Shown here piece after piece: positions 34,585 to 43,427 of a stretch of DNA of 64,000 nt. A model generated the notes under the pieces. The model searched no databases. It was not told the origin of the DNA and worked only from the letters and a program-made list of their open reading frames with translations. This DNA comes from Pseudomonas putida. Its GTDB lineage: Bacteria > Pseudomonadota > Gammaproteobacteria > Pseudomonadales > Pseudomonadaceae. The number at the start of each line of letters is the position of its first letter. Position 1 is the first letter of the stretch. A program made the translations under genes and the position numbers. The DNA is taken from positions 1,261,176 to 1,325,175 of the forward strand of contig NZ_JANHLD010000003.1 of NCBI RefSeq assembly GCF_028682455.1, written 5' to 3'.

Positions 34585-35670
34585 TCAGCGCCGGACCAGC
34601 AACACCCCACTCTCCATGTGGTGCGTATACGGGAACTGGTCGAACAACGCGCACCGCTCGATACGGTGGGTATCGTGCAACTGGGCAATGTTGGCCGCCA
34701 GGGTTTCCGGGTTGCAGGAGATGTACAGGATGTTGTCGAAACGCCGGGTCAGCTCGCAGGTGTCCGGGTCCATGCCGGCACGCGGCGGGTCGACGAACAC
34801 GCTACCGAACTCATAGCTCTTCAGATCGATGCCTTCCAGGCGGCGGAACGGACGCACGTCGTTCAGCGCCTCGGTCAGCTCCTCGGCAGACAAGCGCACC
34901 AGGCGAACGTTATCCACACCGTTGTCGTCCAGGTTGTGCAGCGCGGCATTGACCGAGGTCTTGCTGATCTCGGTGGCCAGTACCTTGCGCACCCGAGTCG
35001 CCAGCGGCAGGGTGAAGTTGCCGTTGCCGCAATACAGCTCCAGCAGATCGTCCTGGCGCTCGCCCAAGGCCTCATAGGCCCAGTTGAGCATCTTCTGGTT
35101 CACCGTGCCGTTGGGCTGGGTGAAGGCGCCTTCCGGCTGGCGGTAGCGGAAGCTGCGCCCGGCGACCTGCAGTTCTTCCACGGCGTAGTCACGCCCGATC
35201 ACCAGGCGCTTGCCCTTGGAGCGGCCGATGATGCTCACGCCCAGGTCGCTGGCCAGCTGCTTAGCGGCCGCTTCCCAGTGCTCGTCCAGCGGACGGTGGT
35301 AGCACAGGGTGATCATCGCGTCGCCGGCCAGGGTGGTGAGGAACTCCACCTGGAACAGCTTGAAACTCAATGCCGAGCTGGCCATCCAGGCGGCCTTGAG
35401 GCGCGGCATCAGTTCGTTGATGCGCAGGCTGGCGATGGGGAAGTCTTCGATCAGGATCGGCGTGTGCTTTTCGCCCGGGGCGAACATGGCGTAGAAACGC
35501 TGTTCGTTTTCGCGCCACAGGCGGAACTCGGCGCGCAGGCGATAGTGCTCGCGCGGCGAATCGAACACGGCAGGCTCCGGGGCATCGAACGGCGCCAGCA
35601 ACTCGCGCAGGCGGGCGGTCTTGGCGTCGAGCTGCTGGGTGTAGGTCGAAGGATCTAGGACAGCACTCAT
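34585..35670 (-). CDS. trmA: tRNA (uracil-5-)-methyltransferase TrmA
   Basis: 361-residue SAM-dependent enzyme making m5U54 in the T-loop of tRNAs. SAM-binding motif LLELYCGNGNFTLPLA, the FVDPPRAGMD segment, catalytic Cys319 in YISCNPETLAANI, and C-terminal FDQFPYTHHMESGVLL are the TrmA signature. Length fits the E. coli enzyme. Its ATG overlaps the stop of the purine permease gene by 4 bp, so it is translationally coupled downstream of that gene. Confidence 0.96.
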   Translation of the reverse strand: MSAVLDPSTYTQQLDAKTARLRELLAPFDAPEPAVFDSPREHYRLRAEFRLWRENEQRFYAMFAPGEKHTPILIEDFPIASLRINELMPRLKAAWMASSALSFKLFQVEFLTTLAGDAMITLCYHRPLDEHWEAAAKQLASDLGVSIIGRSKGKRLVIGRDYAVEELQVAGRSFRYRQPEGAFTQPNGTVNQKMLNWAYEALGERQDDLLELYCGNGNFTLPLATRVRKVLATEISKTSVNAALHNLDDNGVDNVRLVRLSAEELTEALNDVRPFRRLEGIDLKSYEFGSVFVDPPRAGMDPDTCELTRRFDNILYISCNPETLAANIAQLHDTHRIERCALFDQFPYTHHMESGVLLVRR

Positions 35671-36962
35671 GCGTTGAACCAGCCCAGCTTGATGACGAAC
35701 AGGATCGAGAGGATCACCAGCGCCGGGTTCAGGTCACCACGACGGCCGGAGATCAGCTTGATCGCGGTCCAGGAAATGAAACCGAAGGCGATGCCGTTGG
35801 CGATCGAGTAGGTCAGCGGCATGGCCAGGGCAGTGATGACCACCGGAGCGGCTTCGGTGACGTCTTCCCAGTTTATTTCCGCCAGGCCCGAGGCCATCAG
35901 CACGGCGACGAACAGCAGCGCCGGGGCCGTGGCGAAAGCGGGCACGCTGCCGGCCAGCGGGGCGAAGAACAGTGCCAGCAGGAACAGGATGGCGACCACG
36001 ATGGCGGTCAGGCCGGTGCGACCGCCAGCACTCACGCCTGCTGCCGACTCGATGTAGCTGGTGGTGGTCGAGGTACCCAGCAGGGAGCCGGCCATGGCCG
36101 CGGTACTGTCGGCGATCAGGGCGCGGCCCATTTTCGGCATGTGGCCGTCCTTGCGCATCAGGCCGGCACGCTTGGCAACGCCGATCAGGGTGCCGGAGTT
36201 GTCGAACAGGTCGACGAACAGGAAGGCGAAGATCACGCTGATCAGGCCCACATCCAGGGCGCCCTTGATGTCCAGTTGCAGGAAGGTCGGCGCCAGCGAG
36301 GGCGGCATCGAGACCACACCGGCGAACGGGGTGAAGCCCAGCACGATGGAGGTCACGGTCACGGCCAGGATACCGATCAGTACCGCGCCACGAACCTTCA
36401 GGGCCTCCAGCGCGACGATCAGGAAGAAGCCCAGGGTGGCGAGGATCGGGGCCGGTTGCTTGAGGTCACCCAGGCCGACCAGGGTTGCCGGGTTGTCGAC
36501 CACGATGCCGGCATTGTGCAGGGCGATCAGGGCCAGGAACAGGCCGATGCCGGCAGCAATGGCCGAACGCAGCGGCAGGGGGATGCTGTTGACGATCCAC
36601 TCACGGATGCGAAAGATCGACAGCAGGAAGAACAACACCGCCGAGATGAACACCGCCCCCAGTGCCACCTGCCAGGTGTGGCCCATGTGCAGGACCACGG
36701 TATAGGTGAAGAAGGCGTTCAGGCCCATCCCCGGTGCCAGGGCAATCGGGTAGTTGGCGATCAGGCCCATGGTGGTCGAGCCGATGGCCGCTGCCAGGCA
36801 GGTGGCAACGAACAGCGCGCCCTTGTCCATGCCGGTCTCGCCGAGAATGCTCGGGTTGACGAACAGGATGTAGGCCATGGCCAGGAAGGTGGTGACGCCC
36901 GCGAGAATCTCGGTACGCACGTTGGTGTTGTGTGCTTTTAGTTGAAACAGCCTTTCCAGCAT
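35667..36962 (-). CDS. AzgA/PbuG-type guanine/hypoxanthine permease
   Basis: 431-residue purine permease of the NCS2 azaguanine-like group, with about 12 helices. The signatures are TNVRTEILAGVTTFLAMAYI at the N-terminus, ALAPGMGLNAFFTYTVV, and FVDLFDNSGTLIGVAKRAGL, then GTSTTTSYIESAAGVSAGGR. It moves guanine, hypoxanthine or adenine with protons. I chose the ATG at 36962 (MLERLFQLK), which follows GGGGAGCAGGC; a longer reading upstream is unsupported. It is the first gene of a two-gene unit with trmA. Confidence 0.92.
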   Translation of the reverse strand: MLERLFQLKAHNTNVRTEILAGVTTFLAMAYILFVNPSILGETGMDKGALFVATCLAAAIGSTTMGLIANYPIALAPGMGLNAFFTYTVVLHMGHTWQVALGAVFISAVLFFLLSIFRIREWIVNSIPLPLRSAIAAGIGLFLALIALHNAGIVVDNPATLVGLGDLKQPAPILATLGFFLIVALEALKVRGAVLIGILAVTVTSIVLGFTPFAGVVSMPPSLAPTFLQLDIKGALDVGLISVIFAFLFVDLFDNSGTLIGVAKRAGLMRKDGHMPKMGRALIADSTAAMAGSLLGTSTTTSYIESAAGVSAGGRTGLTAIVVAILFLLALFFAPLAGSVPAFATAPALLFVAVLMASGLAEINWEDVTEAAPVVITALAMPLTYSIANGIAFGFISWTAIKLISGRRGDLNPALVILSILFVIKLGWFNA

Positions 36963-37190
36963 GCCTGCTCCCCGTGGCGCGCCCCGGCGCCGTGAATGTA
37001 TCGACCCCATCAGCAAAGCACAGACCGTACCGGGTGGTGTGTGCAAATTGAATGGGTCGGAAAAAAGCCGCGCATCATACCAGCATGCTCGCCGAGCGGT
37101 AATTAATGTGTGGATACACTGCAGATGTGCGCAGTTTCAGGGCGTTTTTCCGATCAACTACGCTTGAGGAATACACACAGGAGAACGCCC

Positions 37191-37742
37191 ATGAGCCATA
37201 GAGCCCTGATCGTAGTAGCCGAAGGCGTTGACGACCTGCAGTGCGTGACCTTGATCGATGTCTTGCGCCGGGCCGAGGTCGAAGTGGTAGTCGCCAGCAT
37301 CGAGGGCAGGCGGATGCTGACCTGCGCCCGGGGTACGCGCCTGACCGCCGACGGCATGCTGGTGGACATCCTTGCCCAACCCTTCGACCTGATCGTGTTG
37401 CCAGGGGGCGAGAAGGGTGCGCAGCACATGGCGGCGCACCAACCGCTCGAACAGCAGGTGAAGGACCAGGCCAAGGCAGGAAAGTTTTTTGCCGCCATTG
37501 CCGAGGCCCCGGCGCTGGCGCTGCAGGCATTCGGTGTGTTGCGCCAGCGCCGCATGACCTGCCATCCCGATGTCAGCCAGCAGTTGTCCGGGTGCAGCTT
37601 CGTCGATCAGCCAGTGGTAGTGGATGGCAATTGCATCACGGCGCAAAACTCGCGGGCGGCGCTGGAGTTTGCCCTGGTGCTGGTGGAGCAGGTAGTGGGC
37701 AGGGCCGCTCGCAAGCGGGTGGCGGGGCAGTTGGGGGTGTAG
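37191..37742 (+). CDS. DJ-1/PfpI-superfamily protein lacking the nucleophilic cysteine
   Basis: 183-residue single-domain protein related to YajL/DJ-1 (residues ALIVVAEGVDDLQCVTLIDV, then FDLIVLPGGEKGAQHM). The nucleophile elbow normally reads AAICAxP; here the sequence is AAIAEAPALAL, so the Cys is Ala. The Cys-dependent deglycase or chaperone chemistry of DJ-1 and YajL should not be possible unless another residue serves. A Glu corresponding to the conserved Glu15-18 is present in AEGVDD. The ATG at 37191 follows CAGGAGAACGCCC. It stands alone, with a REP after it. Confidence 0.85.
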   Translation: MSHRALIVVAEGVDDLQCVTLIDVLRRAEVEVVVASIEGRRMLTCARGTRLTADGMLVDILAQPFDLIVLPGGEKGAQHMAAHQPLEQQVKDQAKAGKFFAAIAEAPALALQAFGVLRQRRMTCHPDVSQQLSGCSFVDQPVVVDGNCITAQNSRAALEFALVLVEQVVGRAARKRVAGQLGV

Positions 37743-37747
37743 GCATC

Positions 37748-37790
37748 GCGGTGCAAGCCCGCTCCTGCACGAGGAGCGGGCTCGCACCGC
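37748..37790. repeat. REP variant between convergent genes
   Basis: GCGGTGCAAGCCCGCTCCTG and its near-complement, followed by seven A bases, so it may also be a terminator-like element for minus-strand transcription. Confidence 0.75.
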
Positions 37791-37799
37791 AAAAAAACC

Positions 37800-39017
37800 T
37801 CAAGGCCTATGCATATGATCCCGACCGGCCAACGTCGGAAACAGCTTGATCCATACCCCGGTCACCACCAAGGTACCCACCCCGCCAAGCACCACTGCCG
37901 GCACAGTACCGAACCAGTGCGCCGTCACCCCGGATTCGAACTCTCCCAACTGATTCGAAGCACCGATGAACAAACCGTTCACCGCACTCACCCTCCCACG
38001 CATTTCATCCGGGGTTTCCAGTTGCACGAAAGCACCACGGATCACCATGCTGATCATGTCGGCGGCACCCAGCACGGCAAGCACGGCCAGGGAAAACCAG
38101 AACGAGGTCGACAGGCCGAAGGCGATGGTGGCCACGCCGAAAATACCCACGGCGGTAAACATCACCCGGCCTACCTTGCGTTCCACCGGGAAGCGCGCCA
38201 GCCACAGCGACATCAGCAAGGCGCCCACCGCGGGCGCCGAACGCAGCAGCCCCAGGCCCCAGGGGCCGGTGAGCAGGATGTCCTTGGCGAACACCGGCAG
38301 CAGTGCGGTGGCGCCGCCCAGCAATACCGCGAACAGGTCCAGGGAGATGGCGCCGAGGATGTCCGGGCGGCTGCGGATAAAGCGAATCCCGGCCAGCAGT
38401 GAATCCAGGCTGGCGCGGCCAGTCTGCGGCACTTGCGGGCGGACGCTGAGGCTCAAGGTCAGCAGGCAGGCGGTCAGGTACAGCAGCACCGTCGGGCCGT
38501 AGACCCAGACACTGCCAAAGGCATAGAGAAATCCTCCCACCGCCGGCGCAACGATGGTCGCCGACTGCATCGCCGAGGCCGAGGCGGCCACCGCGCGGGG
38601 GAACAGGCCGGGAGGCACTACGTTGGGTAGCAGCGCCTGGGTGGCGGGCATTTCGAAGGAGCGGGTGGCGCCCAGCAGGAAGGCCAGGATGAAGATCATT
38701 TCGCGGCTGACATTGTTGGTACTGCTGCCGATCACCAGCGCGACCGCGATCAGCGCCTGGACGCTCTGGCACAGGGCCGCGACCCGGCGGCGGTCATAGC
38801 GGTCGGCAACGTGGCCGGTGTGCAGCATGAACAGCACCCGTGGCGCGAACTCCACCAGGCCGACCAGACCCAGGTCGAGCACGTTGCCGGTCAACTGGTA
38901 CAGATGCCAGCCGATGGCCACGGTGAGCATCTGGAAGCCGCTGGCGGTGCACACTCGGGCCAGCCAGAACTTGAGAAAGGGACGATGGTGGCGCAATAGC
39001 TGCGGTTGGTCTGACAT
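37800..39017 (-). CDS. MFS exporter of the EntS/MFS_3 type
   Basis: 405-residue, 12-helix major facilitator protein. Helix 1 to 2 region FWLARVCTASGFQMLTVAIG, the loop motif GHVADRYDRRRV and GAFVQLETPDEMRGRVSAVN are typical of the enterobactin-exporter-like EntS subgroup. The substrate is unknown; no siderophore genes are nearby. It starts at ATG 39017. The region after it contains a REP. Confidence 0.82.
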   Translation of the reverse strand: MSDQPQLLRHHRPFLKFWLARVCTASGFQMLTVAIGWHLYQLTGNVLDLGLVGLVEFAPRVLFMLHTGHVADRYDRRRVAALCQSVQALIAVALVIGSSTNNVSREMIFILAFLLGATRSFEMPATQALLPNVVPPGLFPRAVAASASAMQSATIVAPAVGGFLYAFGSVWVYGPTVLLYLTACLLTLSLSVRPQVPQTGRASLDSLLAGIRFIRSRPDILGAISLDLFAVLLGGATALLPVFAKDILLTGPWGLGLLRSAPAVGALLMSLWLARFPVERKVGRVMFTAVGIFGVATIAFGLSTSFWFSLAVLAVLGAADMISMVIRGAFVQLETPDEMRGRVSAVNGLFIGASNQLGEFESGVTAHWFGTVPAVVLGGVGTLVVTGVWIKLFPTLAGRDHMHRP

Positions 39018-39378
39018 CGGCGAAACAGAGCCTCGGCGAGGGGGCGGGGCAGCAGATTATCATCAGTTTGTAACAGTAGGTTGCAAGAGAATCGACGGTT
39101 GTGCGGTTAGCGCACTGTTTTGGGGCGCGGTAAAGGGGGTGAGACAATGGGTCACGCGGCAATCAACCACACAACCGCGCGGGGCTTTCAGGACTATCCT
39201 TTCTGACAACCGTTGATCTGGATCAATAGTTTCATTTGCAACGGTAGGGCCGTACGGCCGAATTCCCTGCGAAGTGATGTATTTAGAACAATTCCAACCA
39301 GCCGCACTCAACTACCGTGGGGGCAGTTGGCGCCAAGGCGCGTTGCCTGACGCCGGTTTACCTGACAGAGGAAGCACT
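39018..39378. promoter_or_regulatory. regulatory region upstream of cioAB
   Basis: 361-bp non-coding region between the divergent MFS gene and cioA. It holds the Anr/FNR box at 39213-39226. A longer in-frame reading of cioA through this region starts at 39274, but lacks family similarity and a good ribosome site. Confidence 0.55.
39213..39226. promoter_or_regulatory. Anr/FNR box upstream of cioAB
   Basis: TTGATCTGGATCAA is a perfect match to the FNR/Anr consensus TTGAT-N4-ATCAA, 153 bp upstream of the cioA ATG. Anr is the oxygen sensor that controls cio expression in pseudomonads. Confidence 0.8.
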
Positions 39379-40818
39379 ATGTTCGGATTAGAGGCTCTAG
39401 ATCTCGCCCGAATTCAGTTCGCGTTTACCGTGTCGTTTCACATCCTGTTTCCGGCCATCACTATCGGCCTGGCAAGTTACCTGGCGGTACTTGAAGGGCT
39501 GTGGCTCAAGACCAACAACAGTGTCTACCGTGACCTTTATCACTTCTGGTCGAAGATCTTTGCCGTCAACTTCGGTATGGGTGTGGTGTCCGGCCTGGTC
39601 ATGGCGTACCAGTTCGGTACCAACTGGAGCAAGTTCTCCGACTTTGCCGGCTCCATCACCGGCCCCCTGCTGACCTACGAAGTGCTTACCGCCTTCTTCC
39701 TCGAGGCCGGTTTCCTCGGCGTCATGCTCTTTGGCTGGAACCGTGTCGGCCGTGGCCTGCACTTTTTCGCCACCGTCATGGTGGCTATCGGCACCATTAT
39801 TTCCACCTTCTGGATTCTCGCTTCCAACAGCTGGATGCAGACACCGCAGGGCTACGAGATCGTCAATGGCGTGGTCGTGCCGGTCGACTGGTTCGCGGTG
39901 ATCTTCAACCCGTCGTTCCCTTACCGCCTGGCGCACATGGCCACGGCCGCGTTCGTGGCCACGGCGTTCTTCGTGGGTGCTTCGGCGGCCTGGCACTTGC
40001 TGCGCGGGCGGGACAACCCGGCCATTCGCAAGATGCTCTCGATGGCCATGTGGATGGCCCTGATCGTCGCCCCCATCCAGGCGGTGATCGGCGACTTCCA
40101 CGGCTTGAACACCCTCAAGCACCAGCCGGTGAAAATCGCTGCGATCGAAGGTCACTGGGAGAACGTACCGGGTGAGGCGACGCCGCTGATTCTGTTCGGC
40201 ATTCCCGACATGGAAGCCGAAACCACCCGCTACAAGCTGGAAATCCCGGCCCTGGGCAGCTTGATCCTGACCCACAGCCTGGACAAGCAAGTGCCGGCGA
40301 TGAAGGAGTTCCCGAAAGAAGACCGGCCGAACTCCACGGTGGTGTTCTGGTCGTTCCGGGTCATGGTCGGCCTGGGGATGCTGATGATACTCGTCGGTAT
40401 CTGGAGCCTGTGGCTGCGCAGGGGCGACAAGCTCTACAGCTCACGCCCCTTCCTGTACCTGACCCTGTGGATGGGCCCCTCCGGCCTGATTGCGATCCTG
40501 GCCGGCTGGTTCACTACCGAGATCGGTCGTCAGCCCTGGGTGGTCTATGGACTGATGCGCACCGCCGACGGTGTCTCCAACCACAGCTATACCCAACTGG
40601 GGGTGACCCTGGTGATGTTCGTGGTGGTCTACTTCGCGCTGTTTGGCGCAGGCCTCGGCTACATGATGCGCCTGGTGCGCAAGGGGCCGAAAACAGGTGA
40701 GGGTGAAGAAACCAACCCTGGTGGCCCTGGCCAGAAACGCACGCCCGCACGGCCACTGTCGGCAGCCGGTGACGATCATGACGATGGCGAGCACGCCAGC
40801 CTGAGCAAGGGGAACTGA
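39379..40818 (+). CDS. cioA: cyanide-insensitive ubiquinol oxidase subunit I
   Basis: 479-residue bd-type quinol oxidase subunit. The haem-ligand region ARIQFAFTVSFHILFPAITI is at the N-terminus, FAVNFGMGVVSGLVMAYQFG follows, and TTEIGRQPWVVYGLMRT marks the quinol side. The short Q-loop places it in the CIO branch, resistant to cyanide and suited to low haem d. Start ATG 39379 follows GAGGAAGC. cioB follows after 3 bp. The long acidic C-terminal tail is normal variation. Confidence 0.95.
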   Translation: MFGLEALDLARIQFAFTVSFHILFPAITIGLASYLAVLEGLWLKTNNSVYRDLYHFWSKIFAVNFGMGVVSGLVMAYQFGTNWSKFSDFAGSITGPLLTYEVLTAFFLEAGFLGVMLFGWNRVGRGLHFFATVMVAIGTIISTFWILASNSWMQTPQGYEIVNGVVVPVDWFAVIFNPSFPYRLAHMATAAFVATAFFVGASAAWHLLRGRDNPAIRKMLSMAMWMALIVAPIQAVIGDFHGLNTLKHQPVKIAAIEGHWENVPGEATPLILFGIPDMEAETTRYKLEIPALGSLILTHSLDKQVPAMKEFPKEDRPNSTVVFWSFRVMVGLGMLMILVGIWSLWLRRGDKLYSSRPFLYLTLWMGPSGLIAILAGWFTTEIGRQPWVVYGLMRTADGVSNHSYTQLGVTLVMFVVVYFALFGAGLGYMMRLVRKGPKTGEGEETNPGGPGQKRTPARPLSAAGDDHDDGEHASLSKGN

Positions 40819-40821
40819 ATC

Positions 40822-41829
40822 ATGGGTATTGATCTTCCACTGATCTGGGCCGTGATCATCATCTTCGGCATCATGATGTATGTGGTCATGGATGGCTTCG
40901 ACCTGGGCATCGGCATTCTCTTTCCCTTCGTCAAGGGCGAGCAGGACCGCGACGTGATGATGAACACCGTCGCGCCGGTCTGGGACGGTAACGAAACCTG
41001 GCTGGTACTGGGTGGCGCGGCATTGTTCGGCGCCTTCCCGCTGGCCTATGCCGTGGTGCTGTCGGCGCTCTACCTGCCGCTGATGTTGATGCTGGTCGGG
41101 CTGATCTTCCGCGGCGTGGCCTTCGAGTTCCGCTTCAAGGCCAAGGCCGACAAGCGTCATCTCTGGGACAAGGCCTTCATCGGCGGTTCGCTGGTAGCCA
41201 CCTTCTTCCAGGGTGTAGCCCTGGGTGCCTTCATCGAAGGCTTCAAGGTGGTCGACCGCAGCTATGCCGGCGGCAGCCTCGACTGGCTGACTCCGTTCAG
41301 CCTGTTCTGTGGCCTGGGGTTGATCGTGGCCTACGCCTTGCTCGGCTGCACCTGGCTGATCATGAAAACCGAAGGCAAGCTGCAGGTGCAGATGCACGAC
41401 CTGGCGCGCCCGCTGGCGCTGGTACTGTTGGCGGTGACCGGTATCGTGAGCATCTGGACGCCGCTGGCCCATCCAGAGATCGCCACCCGCTGGTTCAGCA
41501 TGCCCAACCTGCTGTGGTTCCTGCCGGTACCGATCCTGGTGCTGGTGACCCTGTACGGGTTGCTCAAGGCCGTGGCCCGCAATGCGCACTACACCCCGTT
41601 CCTGCTGACTCTGGTATTGATCTTCCTCGGCTACAGCGGCCTGGGCATCAGCCTGTGGCCGAACATCATCCCGCCGTCGATCTCGATCTGGGATGCTGCC
41701 GCACCACCGCAGAGCCAGGGCTTCATGCTGGTGGGGGCGCTGTTCATCATTCCGTTCATCCTTGGCTACACCTTCTGGAGCTACTACGTGTTCCGCGGCA
41801 AGGTGACCCATGAGGACGGCTATCACTAG
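40822..41829 (+). CDS. cioB: cyanide-insensitive ubiquinol oxidase subunit II
   Basis: 335-residue membrane subunit paired with CioA. Family landmarks are YVVMDGFDLGIGILFPFV near the N-terminus, NTVAPVWDGNETWLVLGGAA and the C-terminal FWSYYVFRGKV. The ATG at 40822 lies 3 bp after the cioA stop with GGGGAACTG as ribosome site. A small membrane gene follows by 11 bp. Confidence 0.95.
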   Translation: MGIDLPLIWAVIIIFGIMMYVVMDGFDLGIGILFPFVKGEQDRDVMMNTVAPVWDGNETWLVLGGAALFGAFPLAYAVVLSALYLPLMLMLVGLIFRGVAFEFRFKAKADKRHLWDKAFIGGSLVATFFQGVALGAFIEGFKVVDRSYAGGSLDWLTPFSLFCGLGLIVAYALLGCTWLIMKTEGKLQVQMHDLARPLALVLLAVTGIVSIWTPLAHPEIATRWFSMPNLLWFLPVPILVLVTLYGLLKAVARNAHYTPFLLTLVLIFLGYSGLGISLWPNIIPPSISIWDAAAPPQSQGFMLVGALFIIPFILGYTFWSYYVFRGKVTHEDGYH

Positions 41830-41840
41830 GAGTCCTGGCG

Positions 41841-41996
41841 ATGACTGGCAAGCACACGTTCGATGAAGAGAAAAAGCCGCTCTGGCAACGGCTGGGCTGG
41901 CTGGCGGTGATCTGGGCCGGCAGCGTGGCGGCCCTGGGGATCGTGGCCTGGCTGATGCGCATGTTCATGGCGGCAGCTGGCCTGAGCACCCACTGA
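41841..41996 (+). CDS. DUF2474 family small membrane protein of the bd-type oxidase
   Basis: 51-residue protein with one membrane helix: MTGKHTFDEEKKPLWQRLGW then LAVIWAGSVAALGIVAWLMR and a short tail ending GLSTH. It belongs to the DUF2474 family commonly encoded just after cioAB and comparable in position to CydX, which stabilises E. coli bd oxidase. It follows cioB by 11 bp, with TAGGAG ahead of the ATG, and a strong terminator follows, so it is the third gene of the operon. The sequence shows no other role. Confidence 0.85.
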   Translation: MTGKHTFDEEKKPLWQRLGWLAVIWAGSVAALGIVAWLMRMFMAAAGLSTH

Positions 41997-42032
41997 CTGA
42001 TATTCCCATCCCGCCTTGCGGCGGATTTAGCG

Positions 42033-42066
42033 CCCTTCGCAGCCTCGGTTGCGAAGGGTTTTTTTT
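42033..42066 (+). terminator. Rho-independent terminator of the cio operon
   Basis: CCCTTCGCA and TGCGAAGGG stem followed by eight T residues, 36 bp after the DUF2474 stop. It may serve both strands less well. Confidence 0.88.
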
Positions 42067-42074
42067 GCCCGCTC

Positions 42075-43199
42075 CTACTTGCGTGCCTTGAGCACGACGA
42101 ACTTGGGCGTGGCCGCCACTTGCTCGACGCCACGGAACAGGCGCGCCAGCTTGCTGTGGTAACCCAGGTGGCGGTTGCCGACGATATACAGCGCGCCACC
42201 CACCACCAGCGCCTCCCGGGCCTGCTGGAACATGCGCCAGGCGAGGAAGTCGCCCACTACCTGCTGCTGGTGGAAGGGCGGGTTGCACAGCACCACATCC
42301 AGCGATTGCGCCGGTTGCCCGGCCAGGCCGTCGTCGGCACGCACACTGACTTCGCGATCACCGAGCGCCGCCTGCCAGTTTTCCAGGGCCGACTGCGTGG
42401 CCATGTACGACTCATCCACCAGGGTGTAGTGGGCTTGCGGGTTGTCCAGGGCGCTGGCAATTGCCAGGATCCCGTTGCCGCAGCCCAGGTCGGCCACCCG
42501 GGCGGTGCCCAGATTGGTTGGCAGATGGGGCAGGAATGCCCGGGTGCCGATATCCAGGCCTTCACGGCAGAACACGTTGGCATGGTTGAGCAGCTCCAGG
42601 CGCGGCGACTCCAGCGCGTAGCGGCTCGGGTAGGGAGAGGTGAAGGCCGGCTTGTCCTGGGCGGTGGCAATCAACAGGCGGGCCTTTTTCCGCGCCAGCG
42701 AGGCCTGCACCGGGCCTATGTATTTTTCCAGCAGGTCGCCGGCGGCGCGTGGCAGGTGCTTGATCATTGCCCCGGCAATGACCTGGGTACCTGGGGCCAG
42801 ATGCCCCTGCAGGCGGATCAACTGCTCTTCAAGCAAGGCCAGGGTCTTGGGTACACGTACCAGCACCCGGTCGAACGGCCCCTGCCAAGGGGTGTTGGCC
42901 GGAATGAAGTGGACCGCGTCGAAGGGTTGGCCGTTGCGCACCAGGTTCTTCTCCAGCGCCAGGTGAGCAAGGTGCGAGTCACCGCTGCTGTGTACCGGAA
43001 AATGTCGGTTCAGGCTGATTGCCAAGGCACCGAAGCTGTCATTGAGTACCAGGACCCGGGTCGAGGGATCCGCTGCCTGCTCGGCCAGATGGTCCAGCAG
43101 GTATTCGTCGGCGGCGTCGAACGCTTGCAAGGGATCGTTGGCTTGCTCGGGCTGGCGAAGCAGGTCGAGTTCGGCAAAAGGGCTGGTCAACAAGGGCAT
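42075..43199 (-). CDS. rlmG: RlmG, 23S rRNA (guanine-1835-N2)-methyltransferase
   Basis: 374-residue SAM-dependent methyltransferase with a duplicated Rossmann arrangement. The catalytic half shows RVADLGCGNGILAIASALDN and VLCNPPFHQQQ, the N-methyltransferase NPPF motif. The N-terminal half has TRVLVLNDSFGALAISL. The ATG at 43199 (MPLLTSPFAELDLLRQ) gives the family length; a longer reading exists upstream but is not supported. Confidence 0.9.
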   Translation of the reverse strand: MPLLTSPFAELDLLRQPEQANDPLQAFDAADEYLLDHLAEQAADPSTRVLVLNDSFGALAISLNRHFPVHSSGDSHLAHLALEKNLVRNGQPFDAVHFIPANTPWQGPFDRVLVRVPKTLALLEEQLIRLQGHLAPGTQVIAGAMIKHLPRAAGDLLEKYIGPVQASLARKKARLLIATAQDKPAFTSPYPSRYALESPRLELLNHANVFCREGLDIGTRAFLPHLPTNLGTARVADLGCGNGILAIASALDNPQAHYTLVDESYMATQSALENWQAALGDREVSVRADDGLAGQPAQSLDVVLCNPPFHQQQVVGDFLAWRMFQQAREALVVGGALYIVGNRHLGYHSKLARLFRGVEQVAATPKFVVLKARK

Positions 43200-43427
43200 G
43201 GCGTAAGGCTCTGAGGCAATGGCGCGCCGCGCATTCGACGGCGAGTGACAGGGCCGCAATTCTACAAGGGTTTTGCCGGGCAGGGGCCGATTCACGCAGG
43301 CATTGGCACATCGCCTGTCCGTTCGATGGTCCCCTGGGGAGAGCGAAACGGATGCCACTACAATCCTGCGGTGTTTATCCGGGCCTGTTTGCGCGACACT
43401 GGGCGCATCTGTTTTTTGGAGTAAGTC

